A stretch of 64,000 nucleotides of DNA, taken from contig JABFGB010000001.1 of NCBI GenBank assembly GCA_013112715.1, positions 124,001 through 188,000 of the forward strand. Direction: 5' to 3'. The notes beneath the pieces are model-generated. The model did not search any database, had not been told where the DNA came from, and saw only the letters and a list, made by a program, of their open reading frames with translations. Below are positions 16,352 to 26,089 of the stretch, piece by piece. Every line of letters begins with the position of its first letter. The first letter of the stretch is position 1. A program made the position numbers and the translations under genes. This stretch comes from Chloroflexota bacterium. Lineage in GTDB: Bacteria; Chloroflexota; Anaerolineae; Aggregatilineales; J027.

Positions 16352-17803
16352 TTAAAACGAGGTCAGCGGAATAACCTCTCCGGCAAATTCACTGGCTGGA
16401 ATCACATCAGATTGAATCGGCTGCACATCCTGACCGGGCAGACGGGCCTGCATACTATATGGCCCTGTCCAGATAACCTCGACCTGCGCCAACTGCCCTC
16501 GCCAATCACGGCTGTCGTCCTCAAAAAAGACCAACTTGTTTTGGGGAATACGTCCGCGCCACTTGCCTTTGACCTTTTCCTCTACCAACACTTCCACTTT
16601 TTGACCGAGGAAGCGCGTGTTGACCTCTGCCATGACCTGTTCCTGCAAATTTTCGAGGGTGGTATGACGGCGTTTCTTCTCAGTTTTTGGCACATCATCT
16701 ACCATGCGCCGATCCGATACCGTGCCGGGGCGAGGGCTGTACATCGCCAGATGTGCCTTGTCGAGTTTTAATTCCGCCAGCACATCATAGGTCTGCTGGA
16801 ATTGGGCATCTGTCTCGCCGGGGAAGCCGACAATAATATCGGTGTGGATAGCAACCTCTGGAATCATCCGCCGAATCTTGTGAATCAAGTCGCGGTATTG
16901 TTGGGCCGTGTAGCCGCGTTTCATGTTTTGCAGCACTTCATCATCCCCGGCTTGAATCGGCACTTCGATATGCGGCATCAAACGTGGGAGTTCTGCCACC
17001 GTCTCCAACAATTCATCGGTCATCCAATTGGGGTGACTGGTCAAAAACCGGATGCGATAGAGGTCTTCTTCTTCGGCCACCTGATGAATCACCCGCAGTA
17101 ATTGAGCCAAATTCGGCCCGTCGGGAATATCTTTGCCATAGCGGTCTACGATCTGCCCCAACAAGGTAATTTCTTTAACCCCCTGTCGCGCCAGACTTCG
17201 CACTTCACGCACGATCTCACCTACCGGACGTGAACGTTCAATCCCGCGCCGGAAGGGGATAATGCAAAAGGTACAGGCGTGTGAGCAGCCATAAACCACT
17301 GGAATATGGGCGCTGACCAAACTCCCCTGCTCATGGACGGGCAGCACAATTTCGTTGTCTTCATGCGGCTGCATCTCATCCATGATCTGGTTGAGTTTGG
17401 CACGTTTGGCGACCTGTGCGGTAATCGCGTCGGCTTCAACGGTGCGATCCTGCAAAAAGGCGATGAGTGGCTCGGTTTCGCTGGGGGGGATAAACACATC
17501 CACAAACGGCACTTGTTTTCGCAGTCGCAGCGGGTCTTGCACACCGACCAAGCACCCCATCAAACTAATCACCATCTTGGGGTTTTTCTCTTTCAGCTTT
17601 TTCAACTGCTGCAAACGACCCCACGCCTTATCTTCGGCCTGTTGGCGCACCACACAGGTATTGATGACGTGAATATCCGCGCCATCGGGGTTAGCCTCAT
17701 CCGCTGCCCGATACCCCAACTGTTCAAGGGCCGAAGCCAAGCGTTGTGAATCCGCGACGTTCATTTGGCAGCCAAGTGTTTGAATGTTGTACTTCATCGT
17801 CAT
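16352..17803 (-). CDS. miaB: tRNA-2-methylthio-N6-dimethylallyladenosine synthase
   Basis: A 483-residue radical SAM methylthiotransferase that adds a methylthio group to i6A37 of tRNA. The N-terminal domain has the three cysteines of the auxiliary cluster (C12 in TLGCQMN, C50 in NTCVVR, C84 in LMGCLVG). The radical SAM cluster is C173, C177, C180 in YGCSHACTFC. The C-terminal TRAM domain follows (VEVLVEEKVKGKWRGR). The starting segment KYNIQTLGCQMN is typical of MiaB and not of RimO or MtaB. An ATG at the third codon is an alternative start. It follows the UPF0316 gene on the same strand. Confidence 0.93.
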   Translation of the reverse strand: MTMKYNIQTLGCQMNVADSQRLASALEQLGYRAADEANPDGADIHVINTCVVRQQAEDKAWGRLQQLKKLKEKNPKMVISLMGCLVGVQDPLRLRKQVPFVDVFIPPSETEPLIAFLQDRTVEADAITAQVAKRAKLNQIMDEMQPHEDNEIVLPVHEQGSLVSAHIPVVYGCSHACTFCIIPFRRGIERSRPVGEIVREVRSLARQGVKEITLLGQIVDRYGKDIPDGPNLAQLLRVIHQVAEEEDLYRIRFLTSHPNWMTDELLETVAELPRLMPHIEVPIQAGDDEVLQNMKRGYTAQQYRDLIHKIRRMIPEVAIHTDIIVGFPGETDAQFQQTYDVLAELKLDKAHLAMYSPRPGTVSDRRMVDDVPKTEKKRRHTTLENLQEQVMAEVNTRFLGQKVEVLVEEKVKGKWRGRIPQNKLVFFEDDSRDWRGQLAQVEVIWTGPYSMQARLPGQDVQPIQSDVIPASEFAGEVIPLTSF

Positions 17804-17909
17804 TGTGCTTCTACCCCATGCAGCAAAAAGTTCCGGTGGGATTGCTGGGAATTTTTCTAACCGATATGCAGTTTATTGTAGCGGGTTGCAAACAAACAGG
17901 TCAAGGTGG

Positions 17910-18461
17910 TTAATTAAACATGCGCGTCAAACTCGGCTGAGTAACAGGCACATAGCCGCGTTGGGTCGCCCGCAAATTTTGGATCGTCACAAATGAATCG
18001 GCATCAATAGATTGAATGATCTCATTACATTTTGCTAGATCATGCCGCTCGATAATGGATTCCACAATCGAGACCTCGCCTTCACCACCTCGCCCAGAGA
18101 CTTCCGTCGCCCCAAAGCCCGCCGCACGAATGGCCTTTGCAATTGCCTCACCTTTTTCCCGCTGACGGGTCACAACCATCACCATGATATAGCCGCGTGT
18201 CCATTTATCTTCCAACCACTGCCCAAAATATCCCCCAACCGCAAAGCCGCCACAGTAGGCTATCAAATTGACGATCGAATTAAGATTGTTAACCACCGCC
18301 CCCAACACCACCACAAAAATCAGGGATTCAAAAAAGGCCAAAATAGTCGAATATAGTTTATTGCCACGTGTGATTAAGATGAGGCGAATCGTGGTAATCG
18401 TGTTGCCCAGCACCCGTACCAAAAAAATGCCGACTGCGAAGGCGATTGCTTCTAACTCCAT
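17910..18461 (-). CDS. UPF0316 (DUF2179/DUF5698) membrane protein
   Basis: A 183-residue protein with three hydrophobic segments in the first 100 residues (FAVGIFLVRVLGNTITTIR, the segment around SLIFVVVLGAVVN, and YCGGFAVGGYFGQWLED) and a C-terminal cytosolic domain of the DUF2179 kind (GFGATEVSGRGGEGEVSIV). The pattern of R-x-x-I-I near I-E-R and the final Y-V-P-V-T fits the UPF0316 family, which has no assigned function. It is upstream of miaB on the same strand with a 106-bp gap. Confidence 0.75.
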   Translation of the reverse strand: MELEAIAFAVGIFLVRVLGNTITTIRLILITRGNKLYSTILAFFESLIFVVVLGAVVNNLNSIVNLIAYCGGFAVGGYFGQWLEDKWTRGYIMVMVVTRQREKGEAIAKAIRAAGFGATEVSGRGGEGEVSIVESIIERHDLAKCNEIIQSIDADSFVTIQNLRATQRGYVPVTQPSLTRMFN

Positions 18462-18558
18462 TAACTCTTACGCTCCATGAAATTTGAGTCTGACGCTTGC
18501 TTCCGTCCATCCGGCACAGGATAATACCACAAATCAGGGTAGTGCTACATGAACCCGG

Positions 18559-19209
18559 ATGTTTATCAGCCCGCTGAAAAGGACACGCACATCAATGCTC
18601 AAACGCTGGCGACTGCCACAGGATAATTTCCCCGATGACACCGAAACCCGTGCGTTTCAGCATTACAAAGACGGCAAACAACCCCCGCATTTTCATTTTC
18701 CGGGCTGGCGACTTGGCAATTGGAAGCCCATCGCAGCCGCGACCCTCTTTGTAGCTATTGTCATCATCACTGCCATCTTGGTATTTTTGTGGTCGGAACC
18801 ACGCGAACGGTTTGTAGTGGTCACGAGCGCCTCAACCGTGCCCGCTGATTTACCCTCTATTCCTGTGGGGGGCGATTTTCCAACCGACGCCGCCCAGCAG
18901 TTTATCCGCATCCCAGCACGCATTGAAGATACATTACAGTCGGGCCAACGGCGGGGGTACACATTCGTGGTTAAACCCGGCTTCACATGGCAAATTACTG
19001 CCGTCGCCAATGACAGCCTGCTTGACCCCGTACTCAGTCTTTACGGGCCAGATGGCATCATTATGGATTTTAATGATAATGCGACTGAAAATGAAACATC
19101 GGCTCAAATCACCTTGACGGTTCAACAAGAAGGGATTTATGCGGTACTGCTGGAGGGAGCGAATGGATCATCGGGAGATTACATATTGTATGTGCCCGTA
19201 CCCGATTAG
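18559..19209 (+). CDS. single-pass membrane protein with PPC-like domain
   Basis: A 216-residue protein with a cytosolic N-terminus, one membrane segment at about residues 58-78 (AAATLFVAIVIITAILVFLW) and an extracellular beta-sandwich that resembles the bacterial pre-peptidase C-terminal (PPC) domain: LQSGQRRGYTFVVKPGFTW, DPVLSLYGPDG and YAVLLEGANGSSGDYILYV. PPC domains are found in secreted proteins; no catalytic residues are seen. An ATG at 18595 (after AAGGA, 13 nt) is an alternative start. Its stop overlaps the convergent GT-C gene by 4 bp. Confidence 0.65.
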   Translation: MFISPLKRTRTSMLKRWRLPQDNFPDDTETRAFQHYKDGKQPPHFHFPGWRLGNWKPIAAATLFVAIVIITAILVFLWSEPRERFVVVTSASTVPADLPSIPVGGDFPTDAAQQFIRIPARIEDTLQSGQRRGYTFVVKPGFTWQITAVANDSLLDPVLSLYGPDGIIMDFNDNATENETSAQITLTVQQEGIYAVLLEGANGSSGDYILYVPVPD

Positions 19210-20561
19210 CCTGCTCCCGAAATGTGTAGGATACGGTCAGTCAAAATATCAACCATATCCACAATCAAAATCGCCAGCGTGATCAGATTAAACAGATTCA
19301 GCCACGCAAACGTTCGCCCAAATGCCTGCACGGTGGGTTGCCGCCGATGAAAATAGGTTAATAGCCCCCCAACCACAAACATAAATGGCAAGAACATCGC
19401 CAGCATAAACCGATGCCCCATCGCAATTGGCACGTACCACGCATAGAGCAGGGTATATGCACCAAAATAACTGAGACAAAACAGTGCCACCACCCAATAC
19501 TTCTTCAGGAGCGCTTTCAGATGGGTGTGCCAAAATACCGCACATGCCCATAACGCAAATACGCCATACAGTAGAATATATTTGGCATACCCATAGGCAC
19601 ATGGGCACAAAGTGTGGCGATCAAATGACTTGATCAGTCCTGAATTAATCCGATAAACAATGTCCTCCGCTGTATGTTCCCGCAGATATTTGCGCATCGA
19701 GGGGATTTCATCGGCAGGCATGTTGGGGTATTGTGTCACATCATGATACTTGCGTGTCCCATAGCGCACCTCATCCCACGAGTCATACCAAACATAAAAG
19801 GTGGTATTGACGTTATAGAACCAGTGCCCAAAATGGATCCGCATATAGATCAAAAATGGTGAAATCAGCAGCAAAAACACCACCCCCACGAGGAGGCCGT
19901 TTTTGAGGCGAGCAGGTACGGTGCGATACTTCCAAAATTCATAGCCCCATTGGACGACAAACCACCCTATAAATAGTACCAATGCAGGCAACACTGAGGC
20001 TTTGGCAAGATAGGCCAGCCCGGTTATCACCCCTGTCCAAATCGCCAATTTCTGCGTAGGGGCCACCAGCATCCGCAACATCAACAAGAAGCTAATAAAG
20101 GTGAGGAAATAATACAACACCTCGACCTGAAAATAGCCCGCCTTGAACATGAACACCGTGAACATGCTAATCAATTGCAGATTCAGGGCCAGCAGCGGTG
20201 GAAATCGGCGAAAAAATACCCACGCCACGCCCGCTAGTACCAGCACGGATAGCCCAATATTGAGCCAGCGCCCCCGCCGAAAAAATTCGAGGTCGCTGCC
20301 ATTTGGAGTGTAGTGCAGCGACTGTATAAGGGGATACAACGGCATTTGATTGCCATTGCGAAAATCGCTGAAAGCGGATTCACGGAGCTTCTTGGCATAA
20401 TCCATATAGGAGCTTTGGTCAATCAGGCGTGGTGAAGTGTTTTTTTCAACCGATTGGACTATCGCGCCATAGAGATAAAGACTCAACACCACCACTGTAA
20501 GAATGGCATATCCCATGCGGCGCTGTCGAGTCGAAAATTTTTGGAAGCGTGTTGGCATCAT
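19206..20561 (-). CDS. multi-pass membrane protein, GT-C glycosyltransferase-like
   Basis: A 451-residue protein with about ten hydrophobic segments and an acidic first loop (LIDQSSYMDYAKKLRES) that ends QMPLYPLIQSLH. This layout, a first helix followed by a D-x-x-x-Y-type loop, fits GT-C glycosyltransferases of the ArnT/PMT group that use lipid-linked sugars; the substrate is unknown. It starts 4 nt after the stop of the upstream permease-like gene, so the two form an operon. Confidence 0.6.
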   Translation of the reverse strand: MMPTRFQKFSTRQRRMGYAILTVVVLSLYLYGAIVQSVEKNTSPRLIDQSSYMDYAKKLRESAFSDFRNGNQMPLYPLIQSLHYTPNGSDLEFFRRGRWLNIGLSVLVLAGVAWVFFRRFPPLLALNLQLISMFTVFMFKAGYFQVEVLYYFLTFISFLLMLRMLVAPTQKLAIWTGVITGLAYLAKASVLPALVLFIGWFVVQWGYEFWKYRTVPARLKNGLLVGVVFLLLISPFLIYMRIHFGHWFYNVNTTFYVWYDSWDEVRYGTRKYHDVTQYPNMPADEIPSMRKYLREHTAEDIVYRINSGLIKSFDRHTLCPCAYGYAKYILLYGVFALWACAVFWHTHLKALLKKYWVVALFCLSYFGAYTLLYAWYVPIAMGHRFMLAMFLPFMFVVGGLLTYFHRRQPTVQAFGRTFAWLNLFNLITLAILIVDMVDILTDRILHISGAG

Positions 20562-20565
20562 TCAA

Positions 20566-21528
20566 CTAATGACGGGTCGGTTTGGTAGCACGCCACGCTG
20601 CAAACAGCACTAGACCGTTCGCAATCGCCGCCTCAACTAACACCATAGCAAGCAGGATACCCCCCACATAAACGGTGTAATCCACATCCGCCCAAACCTG
20701 ACCCAGCGTTTCCAAATGTAACAATTTAAGGGCCATGTCGCCTTCAAGCGCTGAAAAAAGCAAGCGTGCCCATGCCTCGGTGCGCTCCATATCCAACGCC
20801 CCTTCAAACAGGCGATCATCCAGTGATATGGCAAAGATGGTTTGCAAGATACGCAATCCGATCAAGGTCAGCAACCCCAAAATCACCACCGAACGCGCAC
20901 GGGTATAGACCGCCAGCACAATACCGATAGCTGCCGCCAACCCTACCGCGATAAATGGCATCATAATAAACGCGGTCATCAGAGCCGTCATCAACAAAAT
21001 GGCAACATTGAGTGAGATTTCGGGGGTGATGCCACTGATATACAAATCCAGCGCCCGCCCCTGAAAATCCACAATATCTTTCATCAGCAAGCCAATATAA
21101 ACCAATCGCCCTATCAGAATCGCCAGCAGTAGCCACTTCAGCCGGAAAAATACGGAAATCCAGCGTGCGCGTAGGCTTAAGGACGCCCCAACGGTTGTCA
21201 GCTTTAGGCTGTCCCACGTCTGTTTCTGCCGTTCAACCGCCACCACATTCGAGGTCATTGCCAGCGCCAATACAAGCGCTATCGTCTGCGCCCCAACCAA
21301 TGGGCCATAGAGCACGTCGCGTAGGGCAGGTTCATCGTCACCGGAATCCTGTTTCGCGGTCACATAACCCAGCCCAACCACCAACGCAATCAAGGCTACT
21401 CCAATCAGCAGTCGTAGGAACCCACGCAGGCGGCTGGATCGTTCTATCGGGCCAAGAATGCTCCGCATAATGGGGTGAGTAGGTCGCGCCCATTGGGGTA
21501 GCTGGCTATAAGCAATTTTTTCGATCAT
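20566..21528 (-). CDS. ABC-2-like permease subunit, no adjacent ATPase
   Basis: A 320-residue protein with six or so hydrophobic segments. The polar stretch VVAVERQKQTWDSLKLTT after helix 2 corresponds to the E-R-x-x-G-T-W/L-E-x-L pattern of ABC-2 permeases. A second gene of the same type (39752-40675) shares the N-terminal W-x-x-P-x-x-P pattern and the E-x-x-x-x-T-W-D sequence, so they are paralogues. No ABC ATPase is near either. The ATG at 21528 follows GGAG; the reading frame extends upstream but has no ribosome site. Confidence 0.6.
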   Translation of the reverse strand: MIEKIAYSQLPQWARPTHPIMRSILGPIERSSRLRGFLRLLIGVALIALVVGLGYVTAKQDSGDDEPALRDVLYGPLVGAQTIALVLALAMTSNVVAVERQKQTWDSLKLTTVGASLSLRARWISVFFRLKWLLLAILIGRLVYIGLLMKDIVDFQGRALDLYISGITPEISLNVAILLMTALMTAFIMMPFIAVGLAAAIGIVLAVYTRARSVVILGLLTLIGLRILQTIFAISLDDRLFEGALDMERTEAWARLLFSALEGDMALKLLHLETLGQVWADVDYTVYVGGILLAMVLVEAAIANGLVLFAAWRATKPTRH

Positions 21529-21739
21529 GCAACACGCTCCACTAAAAATTGATCTAAACACCTTGAGGAGAATTGCTAGTATTTTAAAACATTTGTCAAA
21601 GATGCAAATTGTCAAAAAATTAAAGTCTGGGCATGATTGCCCACCGACATTCTGACTCTATCGTAAGTTCTTTTATGCTAATTTCATGGAGAATTCACAA
21701 AAATCTTTATAAGAGCACTATCTAACCGCTCCAAAAATG

Positions 21740-21768
21740 TTGCATTAGTAGATTCATTCATCTATAAT
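21740..21768 (+). promoter_or_regulatory. sigma70-type promoter of the response regulator gene
   Basis: TTGCAT (21740-21745), a 17-bp spacer and TATAAT (21763-21768) lie 39 bp before the start codon. The -10 is perfect, the -35 is 3 of 6. A second TATAGT at 21772-21777 overlaps. Confidence 0.5.
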
Positions 21769-21806
21769 TGTTATAGTGTAAATTCTCGAAATGGATAAAC
21801 AATACT

Positions 21807-22679
21807 ATGTCAACCAATCCTGAGGATGCCTTAATCCTTGTCGTGGATGATGAGGGTGCTATTCGCTACTCGGTAACTAAAACTTTGGAAAGAGTAGGTT
21901 ATCAAGTAATGACCGCCTCGAGCGGTGAAGAAGCACTCGATATTATGGCACAACACGACTTTGACGTTGTCGTGACTGATATTCGGATGCCGGGTATCAG
22001 CGGGGTTGACCTATTGGCACGTATCAAAGAACAATCGCCGGATGCCATCGTCATTCTGATGACAGGTTATGCCAGCTTAGGAACAGCAGTGGAAAGTTTG
22101 CGGCTGGGTGCCCACGATTATCTTATCAAACCCAGCACCAGTGAAGACATCCGTGATAGCGTTTCACGTGGGGTCGAACGCGCCCGTAATCTGCGCCGCC
22201 GCCGTGAACTGCTGACGACTATTAAATCGAACGTTTCTGCCCTCAGCGAAGAAAAAGCCGCGCCTCGTAATATCATGGTCCCGCCTGCCGCCAAACCTCG
22301 GATTGACTACAGCCCCACCGCCATGCCTACCCCGGCTGCACCTGCTATTTCCACCACCATGACGGCGATGAATCTTGGCCCGCTAACCATCTATCCCGGT
22401 CGTTATCAAATTGAGGTCGAGGGGACAATGATTGACCTGACCCCCACCGAATTTGACCTGCTACTGTATCTAGCCGCACATCGGGGACGGGTCGTGCCCT
22501 GCTCCGAACTGGTCCGTGAAGTGCGGGGATATGGGGTGGAAGAACGTGAAGCGCGTGAGGTCATCCGTCCGCATGTCAGCAATTTACGCCGCAAATTGAA
22601 GAATGCTTCGCAAAACCCCAACATTTTGGTAAATGTGCGCGGCATTGGTTACCGCTTAAATGATGTAGAGTTGTCCTAG
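21807..22679 (+). CDS. OmpR/PhoB-type response regulator
   Basis: A 290-residue regulator. The receiver domain has the acidic pair D14/D15, phospho-acceptor D58 in VVVTDIRMPG, T86 and K108 in YLIKPS. A linker of about 55 residues, rich in Pro and Ala (VPPAAKPRIDYSPTAMPTPA), joins it to a C-terminal winged helix (LTPTEFDLLLYLAAHRGRV, then HVSNLRRKL and VRGIGYRL). The long linker is unusual for the family. No histidine kinase is adjacent; the PAS kinase at 10042 is a possible partner. It has its own promoter and terminator. Confidence 0.9.
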   Translation: MSTNPEDALILVVDDEGAIRYSVTKTLERVGYQVMTASSGEEALDIMAQHDFDVVVTDIRMPGISGVDLLARIKEQSPDAIVILMTGYASLGTAVESLRLGAHDYLIKPSTSEDIRDSVSRGVERARNLRRRRELLTTIKSNVSALSEEKAAPRNIMVPPAAKPRIDYSPTAMPTPAAPAISTTMTAMNLGPLTIYPGRYQIEVEGTMIDLTPTEFDLLLYLAAHRGRVVPCSELVREVRGYGVEEREAREVIRPHVSNLRRKLKNASQNPNILVNVRGIGYRLNDVELS

Positions 22680-22694
22680 TTTATAAATTAGCAT

Positions 22695-22726
22695 AAGGGG
22701 GAATTTACGATCTGTTCCCCCTTTTT
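22695..22726 (+). terminator. intrinsic terminator after the response regulator gene
   Basis: AAGGGGGAA (22695-22703) pairs with TTCCCCCTT (22715-22723), 11-nt loop, followed by TTT. Confidence 0.8.
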
Positions 22727-22887
22727 GCATCTTAATGCAAACTCCCCATTGTAATTCCACATGATTTATGTCCTCATTTTCAGTTATTTAGCTCATTAAC
22801 TAATATTTCCATCATAGCCAAATTTTGGTAGGCAGGTTACACTGAAGTAAAATTAGGTTTTTTTTGGGAAACGGTTAAAAGTTGGTA
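22727..22887. other. AT-rich intergenic stretch with no gene
   Basis: The 305-bp gap between the response regulator and the WD40-TIR gene holds the terminator at its left end and an extended -10 promoter at its right end. The middle is AT-rich; I see no coding frame, tRNA or strong repeat in it. Confidence 0.6.
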
Positions 22888-22896
22888 TGATATAAT
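22888..22896 (+). promoter_or_regulatory. extended -10 promoter of the WD40-TIR gene
   Basis: TGATATAAT is a perfect extended -10 element (TGn-TATAAT), 88 bp upstream of the start codon. No good -35 is visible at 16-18 bp, which extended -10 promoters do not need. Confidence 0.45.
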
Positions 22897-22984
22897 GTAA
22901 GGGTGTGTGCTCACTTAATAACAAAAAGGTCATTTTGGGGAGATTTTGTCTAAATATACGAATTGAAGGTGTTTTTTAGTCATC

Positions 22985-25957
22985 ATGGAACTAGAAAAAC
23001 AGGGTCTAGGATTTTCGCTCAAAACAGTTCTGCGTGGTCACACCAACGAAATCTATCAACTAGACTGGGCTACCAATCCCCAACTATTGGCAAGCCCATC
23101 TTCTGATGGCACAATTCGTATTTGGAATCCGCTGGAAGGGCGTATCCAAACGGTTCTCGCTGACCAAATGCAGATTGTTTACAGCGCGTCTTGGTCACCT
23201 GATAGCAAGCGGCTCGTCTCGGTCTCCAACGATGGTCTGCTCCGCATTTGGAATGTGGCAAGTGGAACTGTTCAACAGCGGATTGAAACAAACGAAAAAT
23301 CGCTTACCTACGCTGTATGGTCGCCATTGGGAGACCGGATTGCGACGGCACCCCATCACCACTCCGTTTGGCTTTGGGATGCTGAATCCGGCGAAGTCCG
23401 CCTGAAATTAACCGAACATACCGATGCCGTAAGCAGCCTCGCGTGGTCACCCGACAGCCGTATATTGGCCTCCGGTGGACACGACACGGCAATTGTGTTG
23501 TGGGATACCGTCTCTGGCAAGTGCCTGCGAAAATTGGAGGGGCATCAAGGTCGAATTTATACCCTCGCTTTTTCACCTGATGGCAAGACACTCGTTTCTG
23601 GTTCAGAGGACAAAACCATCCGTGTCTGGGAAATTGAAACGAGTAAGCAGCGATTTTTGATTGAGGCGCATACTCGCGCGGTACATGGTGTTGCCTATTC
23701 ACCCGACGGTACACTGCTGGCCTCCAAATCTGCCGACAATACGACCCGCTTGTGGCGTACAGACACATGGGAAACCTTTGCCTTTTTGGAAACTACCCGC
23801 AACACACCAAGTTCCCATCTGGGTGGGATTACCTTTCACCCTACTCAGTCTATGCTGGCGCTCCCCTGCGAGGAGGATACGGTTGTGCAAATTTGGGAGT
23901 TAGATACCAAGAGCCTCCTCTCCAAACCCACCGTCACTCCGGCGGTTCGATATACCAATGCCAAAGTGGTCTTAGTGGGCGATACCGGGGTTGGCAAGTC
24001 GGCCCTCACGCTGGTGCTAACGGGCAATCGTTACCAAGAAACCGAATCCACTCACAGCCGCCAAGTTCACGTCCTCGATAGCCAAACCATCCGGGTTTCT
24101 TCCAATGTGGAGGAAATTCATGAGGTATTACTGTGGGACTTGGCTGGACAACCCGGCTATCGCCTTATTCACCAACTGCATCTACACGAGGTCACCGTCG
24201 CGCTCGTCGTATTTGATGCCCGCAATGAAGTAGACCCCTTCAGTGGTGTCCTCCACTGGGTTCGCGCTTTACGACAGGCCCAGCAATTTAACCGGAACGG
24301 TAAATCTCAGCCGATGAAGATTTATCTCGTGGCAGCCCGCGTAGATCGCGGTGGAATCGGCATTACACAAGGCCGCATCAAACAGATGATGGATACCTTC
24401 AAACTGGATGGCTATTTTGAAACCAGCGCCCGTGAAGGTTTCCGTATTGATGATGTTCGCAAGGCCGTCCTAAAAGCGATTGATTGGGACGCATTACCCA
24501 AAGTCAGTTCAAGCCATCTCTTTAAAGCGATCAAAGAATATCTGGATTCTGAAAGTGATGCGGGCCATCAACTCTCCGGCGTAGATGACCTGTATTTCGG
24601 CTTCCTCCGTACCATCGGCGCACCCGAAGCCTCCGACGAAGTCCGCGCCCAATTTGACACGTGTATTGGCCTATTGGAGTCCAAGGGCCTCATCAAGCGC
24701 CTCAGTTTTGGCGATATGGTGCTGCTGAAGCCAGAGATGTTGGATTCCTATGCGTCGGCACTTGTCAATGCTGCCCGCAACGAACCTGACGGCATGGGCG
24801 TGATTAGTGAAGAAGACGCCCGCAGTGGCAACTTCGCCGTGCCTCAAGGGGAGCGCCTTAAGAACCGCGAACGCGAAAATATCCTGCTCATTGCCACCAT
24901 TGAAACCCTGCTGCGGCATGAAATTGCCCTGCGTACCCCGGCTGCCGAGGGAACGTATCTTGTTTTCCCGTCGCAAATCACCCGTGATATGACCAACCCA
25001 CCCGAACTGGACGGGCCAAGCGTGGTCTTCCAGTTTGAAGGCCCCATCGCCAACATCTATGCCATGCTGGTCGTGCGTCTATCCCGTAGTGGGTTCTTTA
25101 AGTTAAAAGAAACATGGCGCAATGTCGCTACCTTTGCGCCCTTAATCGGCGGCACTTGCGGCATCAGCTTAGAAAATCTAGGTGAGGGACAAGCCAAACT
25201 AAGTGTATTTTTCGACAGAACCACCACCGAATACAGCCGCATCCAGTTTGAGGAGTTCATCAACACCCATCTCTACAAACACGCCTTGCCTGATACCCTC
25301 AAGCGCGAAGTCATGCTCGTCTGCCCGGAATGCGGCTATCATGTACCGCAGGATGTTTTGCACAAGCGCAAAGCCCGTAAAGATGAATCCATGCCCTGCC
25401 CCATCTGCACAACCCTCCTGATTTTCCCGGATGTCAAGAAACTCTCGGTGACGCAGACGTTGGATGTGGTGTCCGGTATGGATAAAAACGCCAACACCTA
25501 TCGGGACTTGGCAACAGCCAGCGCGATTGTGAATGGCAAGACCGAATTGGGCGAATTTGACGTCTTTATGTGCCACAACAACCAAAATAAAGCCGAGGTG
25601 ATCCGCATTGCCACCAAGCTCAAGGAAAAAGGCATTCGTCCTTGGCTTGATGAATGGGAACTCCGTCCGGGTCTGCCTTGGCAGCGCCTTTTGGAACAAC
25701 AAATAGAAAATATCAAGTCCGTAGCGATATTTGTCGGCAAAAATGGGATCGGCCCTTGGCAAGACTTGGAATTAGGGGCGTTTATTCGAGAATTTATTAA
25801 GCGTTCCATGCCCGTAATTCCCGTCATTCTGCCAGATTGCCAACAACCGCCAGCACTGCCCATTTTTCTTACGAGTATGACATGGGTAGATTTTCGGAAG
25901 GAATCCCCCGATCCTTTTGAACATCTCATATGGGGAATTACAGGCAAACGCGAATAG
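22985..25957 (+). CDS. WD40 - Ras-like GTPase - zinc ribbon - TIR protein
   Basis: A 990-residue multi-domain protein. Residues 10-320 hold about seven WD40 repeats (VLRGHTNEIYQLDW, LASPSSDGTIRIWN and so on), a propeller sensor. Residues 325-500 are a small GTPase of the Roc/Rab-like group: P-loop GDTGVGKS at 332-339, switch II DLAGQPGY, and VAARVDRGG in place of NKxD, a changed G4. Residues 510-770 are a helical/winged region as in COR-like linkers. A zinc ribbon has C780, C783, C805 and C808. Residues 857-985 are a TIR domain (FDVFMCHNNQNKAEVIRIA, WLDEWELRPGLPWQ) with candidate catalytic E929 in PWQDLELGAF. The layout sensor-NTPase-TIR is that of an NLR-like receptor; a role in defence is inference. 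Confidence 0.88.
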   Translation: MELEKQGLGFSLKTVLRGHTNEIYQLDWATNPQLLASPSSDGTIRIWNPLEGRIQTVLADQMQIVYSASWSPDSKRLVSVSNDGLLRIWNVASGTVQQRIETNEKSLTYAVWSPLGDRIATAPHHHSVWLWDAESGEVRLKLTEHTDAVSSLAWSPDSRILASGGHDTAIVLWDTVSGKCLRKLEGHQGRIYTLAFSPDGKTLVSGSEDKTIRVWEIETSKQRFLIEAHTRAVHGVAYSPDGTLLASKSADNTTRLWRTDTWETFAFLETTRNTPSSHLGGITFHPTQSMLALPCEEDTVVQIWELDTKSLLSKPTVTPAVRYTNAKVVLVGDTGVGKSALTLVLTGNRYQETESTHSRQVHVLDSQTIRVSSNVEEIHEVLLWDLAGQPGYRLIHQLHLHEVTVALVVFDARNEVDPFSGVLHWVRALRQAQQFNRNGKSQPMKIYLVAARVDRGGIGITQGRIKQMMDTFKLDGYFETSAREGFRIDDVRKAVLKAIDWDALPKVSSSHLFKAIKEYLDSESDAGHQLSGVDDLYFGFLRTIGAPEASDEVRAQFDTCIGLLESKGLIKRLSFGDMVLLKPEMLDSYASALVNAARNEPDGMGVISEEDARSGNFAVPQGERLKNRERENILLIATIETLLRHEIALRTPAAEGTYLVFPSQITRDMTNPPELDGPSVVFQFEGPIANIYAMLVVRLSRSGFFKLKETWRNVATFAPLIGGTCGISLENLGEGQAKLSVFFDRTTTEYSRIQFEEFINTHLYKHALPDTLKREVMLVCPECGYHVPQDVLHKRKARKDESMPCPICTTLLIFPDVKKLSVTQTLDVVSGMDKNANTYRDLATASAIVNGKTELGEFDVFMCHNNQNKAEVIRIATKLKEKGIRPWLDEWELRPGLPWQRLLEQQIENIKSVAIFVGKNGIGPWQDLELGAFIREFIKRSMPVIPVILPDCQQPPALPIFLTSMTWVDFRKESPDPFEHLIWGITGKRE

Positions 25958-26089
25958 GGATAACCGTTTTAGTGTAATCTTCAAAATCCAGTTTTGGGTG
26001 GGACATGAATCAGAGGCCATCATCACTGTAATCGAGCAGGGAGGGATGAATGTTAACGCCTGTGCGGACGTAAGAAAGAGGCATGTACA

